A model generated the notes under the pieces. It saw only the letters and a list, made by a program, of their open reading frames with translations. It ran no database searches and was not told where the DNA came from. Both the position numbers and the translations under genes were made by a program. DNA of 47,909 nt from an uncultured Bacteroidales bacterium (GTDB lineage: Bacteria > Bacteroidota > Bacteroidia > Bacteroidales > Paludibacteraceae), in the NCBI GenBank assembly GCA_934716995.1, contig CAKUYO010000017.1, positions 1-47,909 on the forward strand. Reading direction: 5' to 3'. Position 1 is the stretch's first letter. Each line of letters starts with the position of its first letter. Of this stretch, positions 14,103 through 21,965 are shown piece by piece.

Positions 14103-15443
14103 CTACCCTACCTGCTCATCCCTTGCTATCCATTGTGCATCGGTCTTTATCTCGTCCGTAGTGCGCTGATATACAAGCCATCCGCTTGTGCGCATTTTCC
14201 CTTTTTTGATTTTCCGGTACCCCTGCTGTCCGAGTATCATTCCGAGTCGGTTGAGCGGCATAGGGCGTTTTATGGAACCGAAATCGATGAGTTTTTGGCT
14301 TATCTGCGCCGTGGTCAGAAACTCGCCCCTGCCCTCGGCGGGGATGTCGAACAGCACGGAGAGCAGTTGTTCCTCGTTGTCCTGGGCACGGAACCCGTCC
14401 TGGTGCTCCGCCATCTCGGCTATCTCGTCCTGTTCGAACCAGTAGGGGTAGCCCATCTCGATGAGGTACCGTGCCTGGGCGTACATGCGTCCGTAGGGGA
14501 AGCCCGTGTGGGTGAAGGGGCTCTGTATGGACGCCACCTCAAAGGGGAGCCAGCGGCGGTTGCCGGTGATGTCGCTCAGGAACTCGCGCTTGTTGCCGCT
14601 GGCGCAGAAGGAGGCGAGGCGGAGGCGGCGCTCCTTGGTGTAGCCGTACGCCACGCGCTCGTTGATGTCCACCGCCGTGATGAGCGATTTGAGGCTGTTG
14701 ACCTCGCGGCTGTTCATGGCGTCTATCTCGTCGAGGTTGATAAGTCCGAACTCGGCGAGGCGCAGACGGTCGTCTTTCGTCCATTGGGTGTTGGACATCT
14801 TGCACGTGTAGCCGCGCAGTTCGGGCGGAATGAGGTGTTCTAACCAGGTGGTCTTGTAGATACCCTGCCTGCCGATGAGGACGAGCACCTGCTGGTTGAC
14901 GGCGTCGTCGCGCAGCCACGAGGCGACCATGGCGATGAACCACTTGCTGAAACAGCGGCGCCAGAGGTCGTGCTTGGTGGGGTCGGTGAGGGTGATTTGG
15001 TCAGCCATCTCGCCTATCCAGTTGGGTTCTTTCTGCGCATTGTAGTCGTTTTGTTGCTCCACGTATTCGCGCAGGGGGTTGATACGGGGGATCATAGACG
15101 AATGGAGCACTGTCAGTACCTCGCGGGAGGTTACCGCCGCTGCGGTCTCGGCACAGCATTGGCAGACCATGTCGTTGATGTCGCGGTCGCAGAGGTCTCG
15201 CCACGCCGGGGACGCGGGCGCCCCGCCCGCGGTAACACTCGCATCGCTGTGTCCTGTGGTTTGTGCCAAACCAACCGCGGACGAGGCGTCCGCGTCCCCG
15301 GCGATCTGTACCCGCTGCCTGACGGTGTCTGTGCGGAGACGGTTCCATTGGAGGTAGTTGTCCGTGATCCAGTCGGTGGCGATCTGTTGGCGGTTGTCCT
15401 TCGCCGCCTGTTTCTTTTTTGTTTTTTCTTTTTTCTTTTCCAT
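14103..15443 (-). CDS. VapE-type P-loop ATPase / primase-associated helicase
   Basis: The 446-residue protein belongs to the virulence-associated E (VapE) family: IGEMADQITLTDP, WFIAMVASWL, Walker A LIGRQGIYKTTW (about 189-200), Walker B LINLDEIDAM, and sensor-like CASGNKREFLSDITGNRRWL. The C-terminal part resembles a winged helix (SQKLIDFG to KKGKMRTSGW). VapE proteins are superfamily 3-like ATPases encoded in phage, pathogenicity-island and satellite replication modules. Residues about 48-79 are encoded by an inverted-repeat element and interrupt the N-terminal region. It lies between an S24 regulator and small accessory genes. Confidence 0.88.
   Translation of the reverse strand: MEKKKEKTKKKQAAKDNRQQIATDWITDNYLQWNRLRTDTVRQRVQIAGDADASSAVGLAQTTGHSDASVTAGGAPASPAWRDLCDRDINDMVCQCCAETAAAVTSREVLTVLHSSMIPRINPLREYVEQQNDYNAQKEPNWIGEMADQITLTDPTKHDLWRRCFSKWFIAMVASWLRDDAVNQQVLVLIGRQGIYKTTWLEHLIPPELRGYTCKMSNTQWTKDDRLRLAEFGLINLDEIDAMNSREVNSLKSLITAVDINERVAYGYTKERRLRLASFCASGNKREFLSDITGNRRWLPFEVASIQSPFTHTGFPYGRMYAQARYLIEMGYPYWFEQDEIAEMAEHQDGFRAQDNEEQLLSVLFDIPAEGRGEFLTTAQISQKLIDFGSIKRPMPLNRLGMILGQQGYRKIKKGKMRTSGWLVYQRTTDEIKTDAQWIARDEQVG
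15207..15305. repeat. Inverted-repeat element inserted in frame in the vapE-like gene
   Basis: The arms GCCGGGGACGCGGGCGCC and GCGTCCGCGTCCCCGGCG are inverted around a 60-base centre. Related arms (CGGACGGGGCGTCTGCG, CCCCGGCGGG) occur at 30118-30147. It adds about 32 Ala/Ser/Asp/Gly-rich residues without breaking the frame. Confidence 0.8.
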
Positions 15444-15480
15444 ATTCCGTGTAATTGTTTGTCTTCCGTGTGTTTTTTAT

Positions 15481-15600
15481 TCTCCGTTAATTGCCGTTAA
15501 TTATTCGTTAATTGCATTGTCCGCTCTGCTTTTTAATGGGCTTTTAATGGGCATTAACGGAGAAAATTAACGACCCATTAACGGCAATTAACGGAGACCG
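15481..15600. repeat. AATTAACGG-family repeat cluster, locus 4
   Basis: The vapE-like leader holds inverted units: TCCGTTAATTGCCGTTAATT on the left, TTTTAATGGGCTTTTAATGG in the middle and AATTAACGACCCATTAACGG then CAATTAACGGAGA on the right. It is the only one of the four loci with units in both orientations. Confidence 0.75.
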
Positions 15601-15629
15601 AATGTCCCGGGGATTAGCGGAGAACGGGT

Positions 15630-15662
15630 GCAAAGGTACGGAAAAGCACCGCTCCCCGCAAG
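15630..15662 (-). promoter_or_regulatory. Promoter for vapE-like gene
   Basis: Minus-strand TACCTTTGC (15630-15638) with CTTG 20 bases upstream. The leader to the ATG at 15443 would be about 180 bases and is made mostly of AATTAACGG repeats. Confidence 0.7.
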
Positions 15663-15716
15663 CGCGGAGGGCGGCAATCAAACGACCGTCAAACGGCGGT
15701 CAAGCGATAATCAAAT

Positions 15717-16442
15717 CTATCTTTGCGGGCGGGAGAACACCGCCGAGAAATTGGCGTAGGAGTAGCCGATATGGTATCGTTCTTTGAGGTAGAGGAAGAT
15801 GGTTTTTACGGTATCTTTTCCGAAGTCGAGGCATCCTTGTCGCTCGAGCCGCATCAGGCAGTTGGCGAAGACGGACGCACTCTGTGCGGCGGTGCGTATG
15901 AGGTCGGCTTCCACCTCTTCGCGCGGACGGGGACTGTCGGGTGCGATATAGGTGCAGAGGTCGTGTGCGGTGTGGGTGTCCGGCTGCGTATAGGAGCGGA
16001 GTATGCGTGCGCATTGGCGCAGGCTGACGTGCGGCTGCCGGTGTGTAACGCGCGTTACCACTCCGATGATACGGCAGTCGTCCTCGGGGCGGAGGTGTAT
16101 GGGGCGGTAGTCGGGATTGCCGGGCAGCAGCCACCGTTCGCCCTGCTCGTCCTCGTAATAGACCTTGACGGTCATCTCGCCGTTGATGGAGGCGATGACG
16201 AACTCGCCGTTGTCGGCACAGGAGCGGGCGGAAACGATCAGTTCGTCGCCGTCGTGGAAATCGAAGTCGCGCATCGACTGCCCGTGTACGGGTATGACGA
16301 AAGCCGCCTCGCACGCGTATTGGCGGGGTATGGCTATGGTCTCGTAGGTGTCGTCGCCGGGCAGGGCAGGCAAGCCTGCCCGCACTCCGCACGGGAAATA
16401 CGGCACCCGTACCCAATCCACTATTTGTAATGCGCAGGACAT
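15717..16442 (-). CDS. S24 (LexA/UmuD-like) peptidase without N-terminal HTH
   Basis: The 241-residue protein has an S24 peptidase fold at about 10-135: the nucleophile S56 in VHGQSM, DGDELIV and the general-base lysine K93 in MTVKVYYED. The normal N-terminal HTH and cleavage loop are absent. A C-terminal extension (140-241) ends CLMRLERQGC and LYLKERYHIGYSYANFSAVF. It could be a UmuD-like mutagenesis or phage-type regulatory protease; I cannot decide. Around residues 20-29 the gene contains a GGGCAGGC/GCCTGCCC palindrome. It diverges from the OPT gene and precedes vapE. Confidence 0.8.
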   Translation of the reverse strand: MSCALQIVDWVRVPYFPCGVRAGLPALPGDDTYETIAIPRQYACEAAFVIPVHGQSMRDFDFHDGDELIVSARSCADNGEFVIASINGEMTVKVYYEDEQGERWLLPGNPDYRPIHLRPEDDCRIIGVVTRVTHRQPHVSLRQCARILRSYTQPDTHTAHDLCTYIAPDSPRPREEVEADLIRTAAQSASVFANCLMRLERQGCLDFGKDTVKTIFLYLKERYHIGYSYANFSAVFSRPQR

Positions 16443-16517
16443 AGTATTGGACTAATAGGGCTAATTGGTCTAATAGGTCTAATAGGTCTAATTGGACTGA
16501 TAGTTTGTATCGTGTCG

Positions 16518-16550
16518 GCAAAGGTAATGCTTTTTGTCGGGATACACAAA
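16518..16550 (-). promoter_or_regulatory. Promoter for S24 peptidase gene
   Basis: Minus-strand TACCTTTGC (16518-16526) with TTTG exactly 20 bases upstream (16547-16550). Confidence 0.85.
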
Positions 16551-16601
16551 TGTATTTGTTGCACAATTCTGCAAAATAGAGAGTACAAAACGAAGAGTGT
16601 A

Positions 16602-16634
16602 TTTGTATTTTCCGCGGAAAAGCAGTAACTTTGC
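16602..16634 (+). promoter_or_regulatory. Promoter for OPT transporter gene
   Basis: TTTG (16602-16605), a 20-base spacer containing CCGCGG, then TAACTTTGC (16626-16634). Confidence 0.87.
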
Positions 16635-16763
16635 AGCAAGAAATATAGAAATATAGAATGATAGAAAGATAGAAAGATAGAATGACAAACTATCTCTGTC
16701 ATACATCTACACATTTACGCACTTGCACATTTACACATTTACAAATTTACAAATTGTAACACC

Positions 16764-18707
16764 ATGTCCCTTCCAGAGAACGCAAACCGTCCGCTCAAGC
16801 CGGGCGAGAAATACGAACCGATACTCAAACCCGAGAACCACTACCCCGAGGTAACACCCTACAGCGTGGGGATGGGTGTGCTGATGGCGGTGATCTTCTC
16901 CGCTGCGGCGGCTTATTTAGGCTTGAAAGTGGGGCAGGTGTTCGAGGCGGCTATCCCTATCGCCATCCTTGCGGTGGGCTTGTCGTCGGCACTGAAGCGC
17001 AAGAACGCCCTCGGCGAGAACGTGATTATCCAGTCGATAGGTGCGTCGAGCGGCGTGATAGTGGCGGGGGCGATCTTCACCCTGCCTGCGCTCTATATAT
17101 TGCAGGCGAAATACCCCGATATAACGGTTAATTTCATGCAGATCTTCCTCTCGTCGCTGCTGGGCGGCTGCCTGGGGATTCTGTTCCTCATACCCTTCCG
17201 CAAGTACTTCGTGCAGGAGAAGCACGGCGAGTACCCGTTCCCCGAGGCGACCGCCACGACGCAGGTGCTGGTATCGGGCGAGCAGGGCGGCAGCCAGGTC
17301 AAACCGCTGGTCTGGGCGGCGGGTATAGGCGGTCTGTACGACTTTGTGGTGTCCACTTTCGGTCTGTGGACAGAGAGCCTCACGACGCGAATGACGGGCT
17401 GGGGCGAGGCGCTGGCGGAGAAGTTCAAACTGGTTTTCTCTATCAATACGAGTGCCGCCGTACTGGGTCTGGGCTATATCATCGGACTGAAGTATGCGGC
17501 GGTGATCTGTGCGGGTTCGTTCTTCGTATGGTGGGTGCTGCTGCCGTTGCTGGGCAGTGTGCCGGGTATGGAGGCGGCTGACCCGCAGTTGCTCTTTACC
17601 GGCTACGGGCGCAACATCGGTATCGGCGCCATCGCCATGGCGGGTATGATCGGTATCGTCAAGAGTTGGGGCGTAATCAAGTCGGCTGTCGGTCTGGCAG
17701 GCAAGGAGTTGGGCGGCAAGGGCAAAGCCGTGGCGCAAGCCTCGCTCCGCACTGAGAAAGACCTGAGTATGAAATTCATTGTGCTGGCTACGGTGGCGGC
17801 GCTGCTGATTACACTGGTGTTCTTCTGGGTAGGCGTGCTGCACAATTTTTGGCAGGCGATAGTGGCATTTGTGGTAGTGGCGGTTATCGCTTTTCTCTTT
17901 ACCACCGTGGCGGCCAACGCCATCGCTATCGTGGGCAGCAACCCCGTGAGCGGTATGACGCTTATGACGCTTATCATCGCCTCGGTGATCTTCGTGGCGG
18001 TGGGGATGAAAGGCTCAAGCGGTATGGTCGGCGCGATGGTGATAGGCGGTGTGGTCTGCACGGCGCTGTCGATGGCAGGCGGTTTTATCACCGACCTCAA
18101 GATAGGTTACTGGATCGGCACCACGCCGCAGAAACAGGAGACGTGGAAGTTCCTCGGTACGCTCGTTTCGGCGGCTACCGTGGGCGGCGTGATGATCATA
18201 CTGAACAAGACCTACGGTTTCACGGGCGACAATGCCCTGGTGGCACCGCAGGCGAATGCGATGGCGGCGGTGATAGAGCCGCTGATGTCGGGTCAGGGCG
18301 CACCGTGGATGCTCTATCTGGCAGGTGCGATACTGGCGTTGGTGCTCAATTTTATGGGCGTTCCGGTGCTGGCGTTCGCCCTGGGTATGTTTATCCCGCT
18401 GAGCCTCAACACCCCGCTTCTGGTGGGTGGTGCTATCTCGTGGCTCGTAGGCCGCAAGCGTGCGAAAGACGGTGCAGAGGCGGAGACGCTGGCGCAGAAG
18501 CGTCAGGACAAAGGTACGCTTATCGCCAGCGGTTTCATTGCGGGCGGCGCACTGATGGGCGTGGTATCGGCGGTGATCAAGTTCTGCGGCGCAGAGTGCT
18601 ATCTGACGGGCTGGGCAACCGGCAACGGCGCAGCCATCGTGGGACTCGTGGCATATATTGCACTCATTATTTACTTTATATTAGCAAGCAAGTCGGTAAA
18701 GAAATAA
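16764..18707 (+). CDS. OPT family oligopeptide transporter
   Basis: The 647-residue protein is a polytopic membrane protein with roughly 14-16 hydrophobic segments. OPT features visible are the N-terminal PEVTPYSVGMGVLMAVIFSA, GENVIIQSIGASSGVIVAG, the EKHGEYPFPEATATTQVLVS loop and the C-terminal MGVPVLAFALGMFIPLSLNT. The family imports oligopeptides or metal-siderophore complexes by proton symport; the substrate is unknown. The leader before the ATG is a guanine-poor ACAAATTTAC repeat. Repeat J follows the stop codon at once. Confidence 0.93.
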   Translation: MSLPENANRPLKPGEKYEPILKPENHYPEVTPYSVGMGVLMAVIFSAAAAYLGLKVGQVFEAAIPIAILAVGLSSALKRKNALGENVIIQSIGASSGVIVAGAIFTLPALYILQAKYPDITVNFMQIFLSSLLGGCLGILFLIPFRKYFVQEKHGEYPFPEATATTQVLVSGEQGGSQVKPLVWAAGIGGLYDFVVSTFGLWTESLTTRMTGWGEALAEKFKLVFSINTSAAVLGLGYIIGLKYAAVICAGSFFVWWVLLPLLGSVPGMEAADPQLLFTGYGRNIGIGAIAMAGMIGIVKSWGVIKSAVGLAGKELGGKGKAVAQASLRTEKDLSMKFIVLATVAALLITLVFFWVGVLHNFWQAIVAFVVVAVIAFLFTTVAANAIAIVGSNPVSGMTLMTLIIASVIFVAVGMKGSSGMVGAMVIGGVVCTALSMAGGFITDLKIGYWIGTTPQKQETWKFLGTLVSAATVGGVMIILNKTYGFTGDNALVAPQANAMAAVIEPLMSGQGAPWMLYLAGAILALVLNFMGVPVLAFALGMFIPLSLNTPLLVGGAISWLVGRKRAKDGAEAETLAQKRQDKGTLIASGFIAGGALMGVVSAVIKFCGAECYLTGWATGNGAAIVGLVAYIALIIYFILASKSVKK

Positions 18708-18800
18708 AACAAAACCGGCAAAACCTTGTCTTGCGGCGCAACTGACATCCCACTGCGCGTTGCTTGCGGGAACCCTGTAACCTGCGCCGCGCTTAGAGAC
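18708..18800 (-). repeat. Interspersed repeat J, copy 3
   Basis: On the minus strand this reads GGGTTCCCGCAAGCAACGCG, then CGCAAGACAAGGTTTTGCCG and GTTTTGTTTT, close to the copy at 3151-3238. It starts at the OPT stop codon and fills most of the spacer to fba. No canonical fba promoter is seen. Confidence 0.8.
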
Positions 18801-18839
18801 AGAAATAAATTACAACATATAACCAAACATTTAACAATT

Positions 18840-19841
18840 ATGGTAAGTTACAAAGAACTGGGTCTGGTGAACACCCGTGATATGTTTGCCAAGGCCATCA
18901 AAGGCGGATATGCTATCCCTGCCTTCAACTTCAACAACATGGAGCAACTCCAGGCTATCATCAAGGCTTCGGCTGAGACCAAGAGCCCGGTTATCCTCCA
19001 GGTATCGAAAGGCGCACGCAACTACGCTAACCAGACCCTGCTCCGCTATATGGCACAGGGTGCAGTGGAATATGCCAAAGAACTCGGCTGGGAGCACCCG
19101 CAGATCGTGCTTCACCTTGACCACGGAGACAGTTTCGAACTGTGCAAGAGTTGCGTGGACTTCGGTTTCTCGAGCGTGATGATCGACGGTAGTGCACTTC
19201 CCTACGAGGAGAACATCGCCCTCACCCGCAAGGTGGTGGACTATGCACATCAGTTCGACGTTACCGTTGAGGCCGAACTCGGCGTGCTCGCCGGCGTGGA
19301 AGACGAGGTTGCTTCCGAGGAGAGCCACTACACCAAACCCGAAGAGGTGATCGACTTCTCGACCCGCACGGGCTGCGACTCGCTGGCTATCTCTATCGGT
19401 ACCAGCCACGGCGCATACAAGTTCAAACCCGAGCAGTGCACCGTTGACCCGAAGACCGGCCGCCTCGTTCCGCCCCCGTTGGCATTCGACGTACTCGACG
19501 CCGTTATGGAGAAACTGCCCGGCTTCCCTATCGTACTCCACGGCTCGTCCAGCGTACCGCAGGAGTATGTGGATATGATCAACAAATACGGAGGCAAACT
19601 GGAGGCTGCCGTAGGTATTCCTGAGGAGCAACTCCGCAAGGCTGCCAAGAGCGCTGTCTGCAAGATCAATATCGACTCCGACAGCCGTCTGGCTTTCACC
19701 GCTGCTGTGCGCAAGGTATTCTGGGAGAAACCCGCCGAGTTCGACCCCCGCAAGTACTGCGGTCCCGCACGCGACCTCATGGAGCAACTCTACAAGCACA
19801 AGATCATCAACGTGCTCGGCTCCGACGGCAAAGCAGAATAA
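18840..19841 (+). CDS. fba: Class II fructose-bisphosphate aldolase
   Basis: I start at ATG 18840 (MVSYKELGLVNTRDMFAKAI); the longer frame runs back through repeat J. The 333-residue enzyme has YAIPAFNFNNMEQLQAI, the zinc/catalytic HLDHGDSFE, DGSALPYEENI, EAELGVLAGVEDEV, AISIGTSHGAYKF and VLHGSSSVP. It splits fructose 1,6-bisphosphate in glycolysis and runs in reverse in gluconeogenesis. It is followed by a strong terminator, so it forms its own unit or ends the OPT transcript. Confidence 0.96.
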   Translation: MVSYKELGLVNTRDMFAKAIKGGYAIPAFNFNNMEQLQAIIKASAETKSPVILQVSKGARNYANQTLLRYMAQGAVEYAKELGWEHPQIVLHLDHGDSFELCKSCVDFGFSSVMIDGSALPYEENIALTRKVVDYAHQFDVTVEAELGVLAGVEDEVASEESHYTKPEEVIDFSTRTGCDSLAISIGTSHGAYKFKPEQCTVDPKTGRLVPPPLAFDVLDAVMEKLPGFPIVLHGSSSVPQEYVDMINKYGGKLEAAVGIPEEQLRKAAKSAVCKINIDSDSRLAFTAAVRKVFWEKPAEFDPRKYCGPARDLMEQLYKHKIINVLGSDGKAE

Positions 19842-19865
19842 GCATACTGCCCACAACAAACCAAA

Positions 19866-19899
19866 AGAGACTATCCTATTGCAGGATAGTCTCTTTTTT
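19866..19899 (+). terminator. Rho-independent terminator after fba
   Basis: AGAGACTATCCT and AGGATAGTCTCT form a perfect 12-base stem with loop ATTGC, followed by a run of six T. Confidence 0.95.
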
Positions 19900-19901
19900 G
19901 T

Positions 19902-21074
19902 TTAGTATGTCAATCCGAACGCCCACAAAGGCAGTGTGCGTTGGTAGCCGAATTCGATATCGTCTTTTACGACATATCCGTCCGCAACATCGGCGATTTG
20001 CCGTTTGCCCTTGTTCTTGCCTCCCACCTCGAAAGTGTATTTCCCGATTTGGAAATCCGATACATCGGATGATACTACGGGGTAGCGCACACGCATTTGA
20101 TTGAGAAAAAATGTTTCCCGTATATTGCCTGTATCTACCCTGTCAGGGGCTAAAACGTACATCAGGTTGCTGTTGTCCACATACATTTTTTCCACCTTGC
20201 CTATCCCGCGTACGCCGGCGGTGGCATCACGCAGGGTCATTAGCATACCGGCTCGCTCCATATAATAAAAATAGTCTCCGATGTCATTGCGCGAGATACC
20301 GGTTACTTGTGCCAATTTGGCGTTATTAGGCTTAAAGGGTACGCTTTGTGCCACCACTACCAATAGCAGTTTTAATTTGCGTGCTACCGACACGCTCAGG
20401 TTGGCATACGCCGGTATATCGTTCTCCATAGTGCGTGTAACGACCTGCATCAGTGTTGTGGCATAGTCGGTATCTTCGTTGGCAAACGGATAATAGCCTT
20501 TGCGCAGGTAGTCTGCAAAGAGAGGCAACGGGTGCTGCACATCAGGAATGGAAATATGATGCTGCAATATATCCTCCAAACGGACAGGCGATATGCGAAT
20601 GCCGTGATATAATTCCAAGTACTCACGGAAACTGAGTCCTTGCATCTCGTAAACGGGAGCCCGGCGGCTCAGGTCTGCCAAGCCGCGGTATATATCCAAG
20701 ACGGACGAACCGGTGAAAACAATCTGCATATCGGTGTAGGTATCTACCATCTGTTTGATTTGTAGCGACCAGTCTTTTGCCTTGTGTACCTCGTCAATAA
20801 ACAGGTGCTTTCCGCCTTGTTTGTAGAATTTGTCCGCCACTTCTATTAAGGTGTGTGTGGTAAAATACAGGTGGTCCATTGTAATATACAGTGTATCGCT
20901 CAACGACAGATGTTGCTTGATATGCTGCAATACCATAGTGGTTTTGCCCACTCCGCGAGGTCCTACCAAACCGAACACACGCCGCTCCCAGTCCAATTCT
21001 GTATATTTGTAGCGGAAAAAGGTCAGCGTAGTCTTTGCAAGCAAAGTCTGCTGGTATTCAAATAATGCGTCCAT
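19902..21074 (-). CDS. AAA ATPase with DUF4143 C-terminal domain
   Basis: The 390-residue protein has Walker A GPRGVGKTTMV (38-48), Walker B HLFIDEVHKA (D94, E95), a sensor-like VFTGSSVLDIYRG and the LSRRAPVYEMQGLSFREYL block, then a DUF4143 winged-helix/nuclease-like part ending FEVGGKNKGKRQIADVADGY. The family is widespread in Bacteroidota and archaea, often in many copies, with unknown role. It has its own promoter and is convergent with fba. Confidence 0.9.
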   Translation of the reverse strand: MDALFEYQQTLLAKTTLTFFRYKYTELDWERRVFGLVGPRGVGKTTMVLQHIKQHLSLSDTLYITMDHLYFTTHTLIEVADKFYKQGGKHLFIDEVHKAKDWSLQIKQMVDTYTDMQIVFTGSSVLDIYRGLADLSRRAPVYEMQGLSFREYLELYHGIRISPVRLEDILQHHISIPDVQHPLPLFADYLRKGYYPFANEDTDYATTLMQVVTRTMENDIPAYANLSVSVARKLKLLLVVVAQSVPFKPNNAKLAQVTGISRNDIGDYFYYMERAGMLMTLRDATAGVRGIGKVEKMYVDNSNLMYVLAPDRVDTGNIRETFFLNQMRVRYPVVSSDVSDFQIGKYTFEVGGKNKGKRQIADVADGYVVKDDIEFGYQRTLPLWAFGLTY

Positions 21075-21104
21075 AATATCTCCTGATGATTATCTAATTT
21101 GAAT

Positions 21105-21137
21105 GCAAAAGTAGCCTTTTTTGTCAGTATTACCAAA
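21105..21137 (-). promoter_or_regulatory. Promoter for AAA/DUF4143 gene
   Basis: Minus-strand TACTTTTGC (21105-21113) with TTTG 20 bases upstream (21134-21137). Confidence 0.83.
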
Positions 21138-21319
21138 AAAATGCACCGAAAAAATGCACTTTTTGCAGAAATCTGCACTTTTTTGGTGCATTTTTGCCTA
21201 TTCCGGGTAATTTATATGCGCATCGGAAGCCCGATGGGCGGCTTCATATACCTACTCCCCCTGGTATGTTCCGCTTGTCTCCCCAAACGACTGATTATGC
21301 AGGCAAAAACCTGTTCGGG

Positions 21320-21352
21320 TTTGCAAAATCCAATTTTTGGTACTATCTTTGC
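21320..21352 (+). promoter_or_regulatory. Promoter for toxin-antitoxin operon
   Basis: TTTG (21320-21323), a 20-base spacer and TATCTTTGC (21344-21352). The leader is about 30 bases. Confidence 0.85.
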
Positions 21353-21386
21353 AGCGCAATCAGTAAACAACTAATACGTTACGACT

Positions 21387-21608
21387 ATGGCAACAGCAGC
21401 AAAAACATCAGTAACGGCACCTATGCAGGCGCTTACATTGTTTTTTAATCCGAAAGACAAGAGAGCGGTGCAGTTCGTGGAAACACTAAAACTGATGGAT
21501 TTTTTCAAGGTGGAAGAAAGCCCCTATGACCCCAACTATGTGGCAGAAGTGAAGTCAATGGACAGAACCGCTTTTAAGGCGGTCAAGCGTGAGGATTTAT
21601 GGAAGTAA
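21387..21608 (+). CDS. Antitoxin of a YoeB-type module
   Basis: The 73-residue protein has an Ala/Thr-rich start, a central FFNPKDKRAVQFVETLKLMD and an acidic-to-basic tail VKSMDRTAFKAVKREDLWK. It resembles the short DUF2683-like antitoxins of Bacteroidota and not the classical YefM fold. Its end overlaps the toxin start by 10 bases, the usual coupling in such pairs. Confidence 0.82.
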   Translation: MATAAKTSVTAPMQALTLFFNPKDKRAVQFVETLKLMDFFKVEESPYDPNYVAEVKSMDRTAFKAVKREDLWK

Positions 21609-21880
21609 ATCCTGTCTATACGCTGACTTTCTCCCAACAGGCACTGAAAGATATTCAGTATTTCAAGAAGTCGGGTAATGCTGCCTTGTTGAAGAAAATA
21701 GACAGACTATTGGCGGAGTTGGAATGTCATCCCGCAACCGGTACGGGGCAAGTGGAGGCACTGCGTTTCGATCTTACCGGCTATTGGAGCAGGCGTATCA
21801 ATAGCGAGCATAGAATACTCTATGATATTCAGGAAGACAAAAAGGTAGTGGCAATATACAAGTTAAAGGGGCATTATTGA
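21599..21880 (+). CDS. YoeB/Txe family mRNA interferase toxin
   Basis: The 93-residue protein shows the RelE/YoeB pattern: TLTFSQQALKDIQYFKKSG, an internal ELECHPATGTGQVEALR, then LTGYWSRRINSEHRILYDI with conserved Arg, Glu and His, and a C-terminal AIYKLKGHY. YoeB toxins cut mRNA at the ribosomal A site. ATG 21599 lies inside the last antitoxin codons. Confidence 0.93.
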   Translation: MEVNPVYTLTFSQQALKDIQYFKKSGNAALLKKIDRLLAELECHPATGTGQVEALRFDLTGYWSRRINSEHRILYDIQEDKKVVAIYKLKGHY

Positions 21881-21911
21881 CGCATACGGCATAAGATACT
21901 CCCCCTAACAA

Positions 21912-21945
21912 ACACGGGTGGATGTCAGGTGGATGTCGGGTGGAT
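21912..21945. repeat. GTGGATGTC tandem units
   Basis: Three units of GGTGGATGTC(A/G)G type lie between toxin and trmO. The same theme, TGTGGATGTCC, is repeated three times at 13788-13820. Confidence 0.6.
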
Positions 21946-21965
21946 AACAAGACAACAGACAGATT

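Larger units (their letters stand above)
16443..16763. repeat. 321-bp divergent spacer with repeats and two promoters
   Basis: From left to right: GGACTAATAGGGCTAATTGG with further TCTAATAGG units (16449-16503); the minus promoter for the S24 gene; the plus promoter for the OPT gene; AGATAGAAAGATAGAATG-type units (16643-16690); then CACATTTACACATTTAC and ACAAATTTACAAATTG units reaching nine bases before the OPT start. There is no gene. Confidence 0.8.

Noticed and set aside
10000..16500. Complete prophage
   Set aside because: No integrase, portal, terminase, capsid or tail gene is present; only replication- and lysis-like small genes are seen.
15700..16566. Alternative minus-strand frame overlapping the S24 gene
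   Set aside because: It is Arg/Pro-rich out-of-frame sequence; the other frame carries the S24 motifs.
18840..18840. fba start at 18726
   Set aside because: The extra residues translate repeat J, and the aldolase family starts at the MVSYKEL position.
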